Shown here piece after piece: positions 56,337-64,000 of a DNA stretch of 64,000 nt. The stretch is from Nymphalis io (Eukaryota; Arthropoda; Insecta; Lepidoptera; Nymphalidae). The notes beneath the pieces are model-generated. The model was not told where the DNA came from. It ran no database searches and worked only from the letters and a program-made list of their open reading frames with translations. The stretch is from the NCBI RefSeq assembly GCF_905147045.1, contig NC_065891.1, positions 8,069,001 to 8,133,000 on the forward strand, given 5' to 3'. Each line of letters begins with the position of its first letter. Positions within the stretch are counted from its first letter, which is position 1. The position numbers and the translations under genes are program-made.

Positions 56337-57089
56337 TGTATTGTAACTTACACAGAAAAATTATTAATTTGCTTCGTGTGTATTTTGAACAAGATTTTTT
56401 TTACTATTTATTTGATGTTTATCTAAAACTCGGTAGTACGCAAGAATAATCTTCTTATACTTTTTATATAAGAAGATTATTTTATTTATAACTTCACCAA
56501 TTAATAAATTTACGAATTTAAATTTAAGAAAACATTAATAAAAAAAGTTGCTCGAGCATAAATTTGGTATTTTCGTGTTTTTAAGTGTCCCTATATAGAA
56601 AAGAATTGTTTTGAACATAATGACCCTTTTTCTTTTTTGATTTCTATTTACAATAAAAAAGTAAAGCGTAGGTATACACTATAGTTAATTTTTTATTTAA
56701 TACCGATCACATCAGATGTATATTACTTAACACGAGTTTATGTACATACATGTTATAAAAGCGTGGAGTTAGTATTTGTTGATTTTCAGGCAGGATATAT
56801 AAATAAATAATTGTATTTGATTCACATAACTTTGTATTTGAAACGTTGTAAAAGAGTAACTACTAAATTTCTTGCCAGTTCTTTCCGGTAGAATCTACAT
56901 TGTTGATGGTAACATTACATTTAATATAATTCTGTAAAATTACGATTCAAAAGTGTGTATAAATGCCTACATGTGACAAATACTTTATTTTGATTTGGTT
57001 TTTAATATTATTGTATTTACTCTTAAAATTTAAGATTTACTATTAATGCTTAAAATAATAGGCCACAAGTTGTTTTATCATATCCTTTC

Positions 57090-57372
57090 CCTTGTCCCGT
57101 TTGAGGAGAAGGTTTCAAGCTTTTTCCACCACGCTGCTCCAATGCGGGTTGGTAGAATACACATGTGGTAGAATTTCAATGAAATTAGACACATGCAGGT
57201 TTCCTCACGATGTTTTCCTTCACCGTCAAGCACGAGGTGAATTATAAACACAAATTAAGCACATGAAAATTCAGTGGTGCTTACCCGGGTTTGAACCCAC
57301 GATTATCGGTTAAGATTCACGCGTTCTAACGCCTAGGCCATCTCGACTCTTACTAAGCCATCTCGACTTTTA
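57090..57372 (-). repeat. SINE family A copy with duplicated head
   Basis: The body and B box are intact on the minus strand. The first 20 bp of the head ('gtcgagatggc') occurs twice in tandem at about 57340-57372. The 3' end has lost the 'cagcagtgggacattcacag' segment and ends in 'ggacaagggaaagg'. Confidence 0.8.
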
Positions 57373-60300
57373 TTTTATAATAAAAAACCTTTTTTGTAAA
57401 TAACATTCTAACAAAATTTGAGAAATAAATAATAATTACTAATTCTTTGATCAAATTCAAGAATACTACTGAAAATGTGAACTGCAACATCTACATGAAG
57501 TCGTTTAAGCTGTTCAGTCAATTTGCCGTGTCGAGAACTTCTTTTAAAAGTTTGCGCTTAGGCACCGTGTAAAGGCCATTTACATATTATTGAATTTTTA
57601 TACTACGTCTAATCGATTTTGATGTAGGCCACTTCATTTTGTAGGAAAGTCACTAATGACTTTCAAACATCTATTGATCTTTAGCGTTGTTGCAAATAGT
57701 TGAATATAATTAATTAAGAAACTTTGACAAATGATTAAATTATGTTAACATTTATTGTACACTATTATTGTATTCAATTTTTATCGCCAATTTTTTTAAG
57801 AAAAACATAGTTTTAAAAAAAATGAAAAGCATGAATGTTATAATACCTTTGTCATTATATATTTTTAAAGCGTGCGAACATATCCCAGCTTAAAACCGAA
57901 ACGGCCGTCGTATGTGCCCTGATATAATCCACGCAACTAACTGCACATTCAATTTAGATTCGTGCATAATGCATAGGACGGGTAAGCACGGGCCGAGGGA
58001 ACATTTGCCGTATCTAATTACGCATTATGCTTTGCCATGTAGACAGGCACGTCTACCGATGATGAATATTAGATCATAGTCCTACCTACAATACTAGCGT
58101 CGATATTGCAACGCTCTGCCGGTAATTGCTTTGTTCAACAGTGACTGGCTTACCAATGAAGGCATGAGTATACAAGGATTATAACAACTACATTCAATGT
58201 TTAACTATAAAAACGAGATAGAGTTTTAATACCTTCTCCTAAAAAAATATTCAAATTACTTACTTACTAGTTACTTAAGTATTATATTATGTTATTCTCG
58301 TATTTCAGATAAATTTTGCACCACTGTACGCATTGGTTTTATTAATACAATGTCAACCCTAAGACATAACAAGCCATTTTGGGAGTCAAATAACACTGGC
58401 CATATGTCATAATTCATCAACACACCGATTTATAGCACTCTTGTTAGACAGTAGAATAATTAGTTCTATCTATCGACCCTGCAATACTTGAATTGAACGC
58501 CTGTATTAACGTAATGTGTTAGTGAGATTTAACAAGAAAAACACCTTAACATACTAAAACAAACAAATGGGGAGATGAAGACAACGTCCAAAATGAACCA
58601 ATATTTGTAAGACAAATAAATATACAGCATTATACGTTGTCTTATTGTGAGCCACTGTGATTATAAATAAATAATTTACATAATAATAATTTATTTCTAG
58701 ATATAGTAGTGCACTTCTGATAGAGTTTCGGCTACGGGGTCATTTTCAATTAACAACCAGCTGCGTAGGAAATGTTACACAAGATAGTGCGTGAACGAAA
58801 GCCCTTTTTCTTCATTCTTATAGCTCGATTGGATGGCAATTCGTCACTACCGAATGGTTAAAAGATAATATAAACACAGTCAACTTTATAAATCCGAGCT
58901 GCAAATAAACATTTCTTGACCGATAAAAATTCAGAAATTTCGTAGCTATTCATATTCAATAAATCATTTATTCATTCCGTTATTGTATCTTAAGCTTCGT
59001 CTCTACTCTGTTTATTTATTTTCTCTCCAATAGCATTTCTCTACAGCTACAGCATTGAAATCTTCCACAGCTTATGTCATTATAGTATTCATGGTCAATG
59101 TGTAATTTTTTTGTAAGTTTTCAGTATCATCCATATATTTTCCATAGGATTTAATTCAGGGTTGTTAAATTCTTAAATAAAATAATGAACTAAAACAAAC
59201 AACAAAGTAATTAATAAGAAAATAATAATAAAAAAATGGCACGTCACTTCTAACGCTTCTTATGCGAGAGTTTAAGGCACGAGGTTGATAGCGCTAACTG
59301 GTTTATCAACCTAACGTTATTGGCATTATTCTTATTATTATATTTGGCATGTGAGATGGTTTAGAATATAAACTATACTTTATAAACTAAGGACAATCAT
59401 TGACTCGACCCTCACTATCACTGAGCTAAAACTGTCGTATTTCCTCATAAGGGAGGAGAAAATACCGTCATAACTCACGGTTACTCAGTTCCCTGGTGTG
59501 TTGTAAAGATGCCCTTAACACTAGTCTTCATTTTCACTGTATATAGTGCATTTTTCTAAGTTTTAGATTTTTGTAATACTCGATAGTTACTCGCTACTTA
59601 TACAAAAATGAACTATATTTTTATTTGAATACGATACTAAATAAAAATTATTTGTTTTATAGGCAACGGCTATCTACTTAATAAGAAGTACTAAATTATG
59701 TGATAAAAACTCTAAAACGTACTTATTATTTAAGTTGATAGTTAAATAGTAATGATTTTGTTTAAAAGGATATAAATAATAATGAGGAGCGCGAATACAA
59801 AAAGAGAGCGTCCAAAATGGCGTAGAGCGTACATTGGCTCACGCGGTGCGCGTACCTAACTGCCCTTCCCTCTATTCCTCACTATTTAGCAGGTGCCACT
59901 GTTCCCACGTCTCCCCGCTAAAGGTTATTGGGCCTTCTTTCACGCTTTTTATTGCCTGCACACAGTTTGAACTCAATTATTTTTATGGTCGGGTAAATTG
60001 CTATTTTGTTGCTTCATCACGATTATTAAGACGAAATTAGTTTCACGATTGATAGTATTTTTTATTTGGCAATTTTCTCAAAGTTTGCTGTTAACGTTAT
60101 TTTTGAAATATTAGTTTCTATACTACCTTGAGTATGATGTGATGATGCGACAAAGACAATATTGTATTGGATGTAATAAACTCGCATGTCTTCCGGATCG
60201 ATGTCGCCACGACAGCCATTCTCAAGGGTGATTAGCCATTCATACAGGACATATTATAATGCAAAGTTAGATGCAAAAAAAAAAGTTTACTCTCTATTTC

Positions 60301-60424
60301 TTACTATCATCGTTCAATGGGACGTGAACTACGACACGACTGGAAAAAGTTCAATTGCAAGGCCAGCGGCTTTAAGCGCTATCTAAGCGATATCACATTC
60401 CCGTGATGTGAACACTGTCGATTC
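57373..60424. other. AT-rich stretch, no supported gene
   Basis: GC-richer islands lie at 57890-58100 and 59770-59960. The second has several CpGs and no long frame. Nothing further is recognised. Confidence 0.45.
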
Positions 60425-60502
60425 GGAGGCTCCAGTAGTTTGAACCTAGGACCTAATGGTAAGCGGCTTAATGTCTAGGTACTAGCCCAACGAGGCAGTC
60501 AT
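60425..60502 (-). repeat. SINE family C head fragment
   Basis: On the minus strand 'gactgcctcgttgggctagt' and 'cctaggttcaaact' are the A- and B-box regions of family C, in the expected order and distance. The body is missing. Confidence 0.55.
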
Positions 60503-60848
60503 AAAACATGAATTGCTTAATTATGATTCAGTTATAACGATGATGAATGCGTCATATGAAGAATATTATAACTACCAACAATTAATCATTCCATAAGTGA
60601 TTTAATAAAGAAAAAATGTGATTTATAAGTTATTTGGTGTCATATGCATTTTCACATAATTAATAAACTCTGCTTGCTCTCGGTTTATGATTATGTCTTT
60701 GACTTAGTTAATCTATCATTCTATTGAAGTCAGACAAAGTAAAAATTTTTAGTCAATATCTACCACGAGTTCAGAAAGAAATCAGATCTGAAAACATATT
60801 TTCATTTCAAAGATGTCATTTTGAATTATATATTTGAAATAACAACAA

Positions 60849-61095
60849 TGTCCCACGGCTGGGCTAAAGTCCCCTAAACTTTTAATTCGAAGGTTTCAAA
60901 AAAATGGGACAGTTTTTTATCAGACTCATGTAGGAACCTACATCCCAATGTTTTATCTTCACCACCGAGATGAATTATAAATAAAAATTAACATTACCTT
61001 TCACACACACATACATTCATCAACAATAACACAATCAGTGGCACTTGCCTGGGCTAGACCCCACAATTATCACTTAAGCTTTACGTGCCATGCCA
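60849..61095 (-). repeat. old SINE family A-like copy
   Basis: On the minus strand the family order survives in worn form: 'gcccaggcaagtgccactga', 'aattcatctcggtggtgaag' and 'gactttagcccagccgtggg' followed by 'acattgttg'. Confidence 0.6.
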
Positions 61096-63583
61096 ACTCA
61101 ACTATTACGAGTATACAAAATACAATCAACAATTGTACGTAACTCCTTATATCAACTTTAATTTTACTTTCAAAGTTCTGATACCAACTTTGTCGACATT
61201 CAAGACGCCATTTTTAAGCTAATCCATAATGAAAATTGTAGATTATTTAAGAATCTCATTTCATCCTTATTTAATTATCAATGTCAAAGTTGTTTATTTT
61301 TCTTTACTTACTCTTGTGGTTGGAATAGGCTATAGACGGTTATAGTCAGCCTGATTCAGAATTGGGTCAGAGTACAACGTGAGTAGGACTTCCCTATTCT
61401 AGTCTCACTAGACTCACATTGCCAGAAGTGCTGACATTTATATTTACACAATTTCATTTATTTTAAATTAGTTAATCAATATTTCATTATATTATATAAT
61501 AAATATTATGTAGATAATTTGAACTTGATTCTTATAATTCATCAATTACGATATTACAAGATACACGAGACAACGTCGCAAATTGTTTTACGTGTTTTAT
61601 CATTTCTTGATAATTTTATTAATTTAAAATAATGAATTTGATTAGAAGGTGAAGGCAGAGAAAAGGCATTTTATAAAAGTAAATTACTACTGTAGAAGAT
61701 AGGTTAATAGGTTATTAGTATTAAAAAGTTTTACCACTGATAATTTTTTTTCTGACCAAAATCAAATTTTTACTTATATATATTTACTAAAAAACATTAT
61801 ATTTCCTTTAACTATATAGTATTGTAATAAGTGTATAAGATTTTTATGTAATTTTTGATATTATTAAATTTTACTTAATAATACTTAATAACTTAAGTAC
61901 CCCAACATTGACTAGGGGATTTCAAATCACTTTAAGGTTATTGCTATTTATCATATAACATATCAAAATACGCCTTTTATTATATAATGTAATAAAATGT
62001 ATCCGTCATAAATATATTTGTTTCAAGATTAAGATTAAGCTTATTTGCCAAAACCGATTAAGATATTACGTTGCAACTAACGACCATAGAAACAGTATAA
62101 TTACATATCGCTTTATGGCTGGGTCTATTACGTAGACTAGTAGTCAACAGTGACTTCAAACAATCCAGAATTATAAGTAAAAATTAACAGTAAGTACAAT
62201 AGAAATGACATAAAAATATACTTTATTGCAGTAGTTATTACAATACTCATTTAACGAGATTAATTTAATGTTCAGTACGTAATTTTTTCCGAAAAGAATC
62301 GGTAAAAATAATCTACAATTGAATTATTTTTAGGCTGTTGTATTTACGCTTATATCAATATCCCAAGTCCCAAAGCTTTATAAATTGGCTGTCAGCATAT
62401 TAAAAAATACCTAATTAAATTCAAAGTAGCACTTAGCTTTTTAAGTGCTATTTTACAAAGCGACATTTCACATGTTTCCCATCTCTAGCAAAGCCTTTAC
62501 TCTGGACATGTAAAAGTACACAAGCAGATTTTAAAAATGTTTGTTACGTTACGCTTTGATATCGAGTTCTTTGGTGTCACGACAAAATCATATGCACGCT
62601 TGAAAAACATGTTATCCACGTTCATTTTTGTAACCTACACGTGGACGGACTACTTTTAATGTTAGACATGTAAATTACTACAAGGAATGATACTTTTGAC
62701 AATTTTTATTGCGATACTGGAATAAATATTCGTTACAAAATCACCATCTTTTTCGTTCAATTCTTTGGATTATTTAATCTTTTGCACATCAAAATAGCAT
62801 AAACATATTATGCGTGATGTAACCGCGAATAAATAAAAAATGTAAAGAGAATTATTCGTAAAAGAAATTTTCTAAAATAAAATATTAACAATATATAACA
62901 ATAATTTTTCACGGATTGCGATTACGTGCCCGCTTGAAAACAACCTGTACAATCAGAAAAGTAAACGTCACTAAACGTATTTCCAGGAGCGGCGAGAATT
63001 GAATTTTCAGAGACAGGAAAAAAAACGAAACAGTTTTATTTAAACGACTGATTTGAGAGCAAACACCTACCGTAGACTGGAAAGAAGCAGCCCGCATCTC
63101 AATATAGCGAATCGTATGGTACATTCTATGTTCAATAACCAAACATAGTTTCATTACTATGATCGATTCTATGCGTTTTCTGATTTCTTTCACCTGAAAT
63201 GACTGTTTTTTTTATACCCGAACTATAATGAAATATAAGCCGTTTCAAGAACATGTTTTACTATATCAGCTTTAGTATACTTTATATATTGGGAGATATA
63301 CCAACAGCAAAAGTGTGTAGAAAATTTATGGTAAATTGGTGAGTGGAACACATTTAGTTGCAAGATTTAAAACTCATACAGTTGAATTTAAATAAAAGAT
63401 TGTAAAAAGGAACAATTGAAACATGCTTATTTGTTATCAGATTATGATTATAATTATGCAGGTGACTGATGGCCATTACCATATTTAGCTAAATATGCTT
63501 CGAACAGAAGATCGGCGAGGTAGACGGGATAACGAAAATATTCGAGGGCAAAATCTTAATTAGCGTGTTTTCTTTGATTACAG
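61096..63583. other. AT-rich stretch, no supported gene
   Basis: Only chance frames are seen, including a 94-codon one on the minus strand (63193-62909) without family resemblance. No repeat head or RNA gene is recognised. Confidence 0.45.
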
Positions 63584-63620
63584 CCATCATGCACCGGGTG
63601 CGTGGAACTGCTCAGTTCAG
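63584..63620 (+). other. possible 37-bp microexon
   Basis: A strong acceptor (gtgttttctttgattacag, ending 63583) and a donor CAG|GTAACT (63620/63621) bracket 37 bp of GC-rich sequence in AT-rich surroundings. All three frames are open (for example P-S-C-T-G-C-V-E-L-L-S-S). It may belong to the same unidentified gene as 47942-48061, but no join can be shown. Confidence 0.25.
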
Positions 63621-64000
63621 GTAACTCCGCGTTATAAGTAAATTACATAGCTTTCTCTCAGAAAAGGGATCTATTATAAGAGTAATAAAAAAGTAATGCA
63701 GGCAACAAGTGCGTATTTTATTAATGAATGATATTTTATTAGAAACTTAAAAAAGGTCGATGTAACATTATTCAATTAATTATATAAAGAATTGCAAAAA
63801 TTGCTTGTGTATTATAATAATCAATCCGACGTGGAGAGAAGCGTGGAGGAGCAATGTCTAATTCTTGTTGGATTAAGATAAGGCTGTTACTATATCATAT
63901 GTAATCATATATAGAACAATAATTAACATAAAACACGTAATAGTTTTATAAAGATTATTATTATATTTATTATTATTATATATATTATAAAATTTACTTA
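63621..64000. other. AT-rich window edge
   Basis: No gene or repeat is recognised. The last 50 bp is a run of (TTA)/(TA)-type low complexity. Confidence 0.5.

Noticed and set aside
1..64000. CRISPR array, prophage or bacterial contamination
   Set aside because: No regularly spaced direct repeats, no ribosome-binding sites or dense ORFs. Introns, poly(A) tails and SINEs show animal nuclear DNA.

Overview
The window is nuclear DNA of an insect, almost certainly a lepidopteran and probably a butterfly. The background is very AT-rich, genes are few and broken by introns, and the repeat content is typical of Lepidoptera: tRNA-derived SINEs, R1-clade and CR1/Jockey-like LINEs, and a mariner. I see no prokaryotic operon, CRISPR array, rRNA or free-standing tRNA gene.

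Genes. Three loci, all for small secreted proteins, lie between 20 and 39.4 kb. (1) On the + strand at 20381-29117, seven exons give a 185-residue secreted protein with long serine runs followed by acidic residues. Its central exon pair is duplicated (exons 3-4 copied as 5-6). (2) On the + strand at 31282-31590 and 31654-31866, two signal-peptide ORFs 63 bp apart share the C-terminal pattern C-x-D-G-x3-D-x2-G-x-C-R and may share one transcript. (3) On the - strand at 39334-35761, three exons give a 359-residue Asn-rich precursor with a signal peptide, a furin-type RIKR site and about six spaced IGN repeats. The exon models are reconstructed by hand from splice signals and matching phases. Three further isolated exon candidates (43.3, 47.9 and 63.6 kb) have splice sites but no gene context.

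Mobile DNA. An R1-clade LINE (23019-26712, - strand) with a 13-bp target-site duplication sits in intron 4 of the Ser-rich gene. It keeps both ends but has lost two internal blocks. A decayed mariner (27833-28946) sits in intron 6. A 5'-truncated CR1/Jockey-like LINE lies at 49.4-51.45 kb, and two short 3' relics of a related LINE lie at 15.2 and 29.35 kb. SINEs are scattered throughout. In the entries I use these labels: family A (the 'gagatggcccagtgg' head, resembling the butterfly SINE Metulj), family B (3' end carrying 'accacttaccatcaggtgg'), family C ('cctcgttagtctagtgg' head) and family D (one fragment).

The first 20 kb and the stretch from about 51.5 to 63.5 kb contain no gene I can support. 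They are AT-rich DNA with relic repeats and short GC-richer islands that may be regulatory. The most interesting observations are the exon-pair duplication, the possible dicistronic peptide pair, the RIKR/IGN-repeat precursor, the shared LINE/SINE 3' tail, the covarying hairpin in the R1 3' UTR, and a perfect 33-bp foldback at a SINE 3' end.
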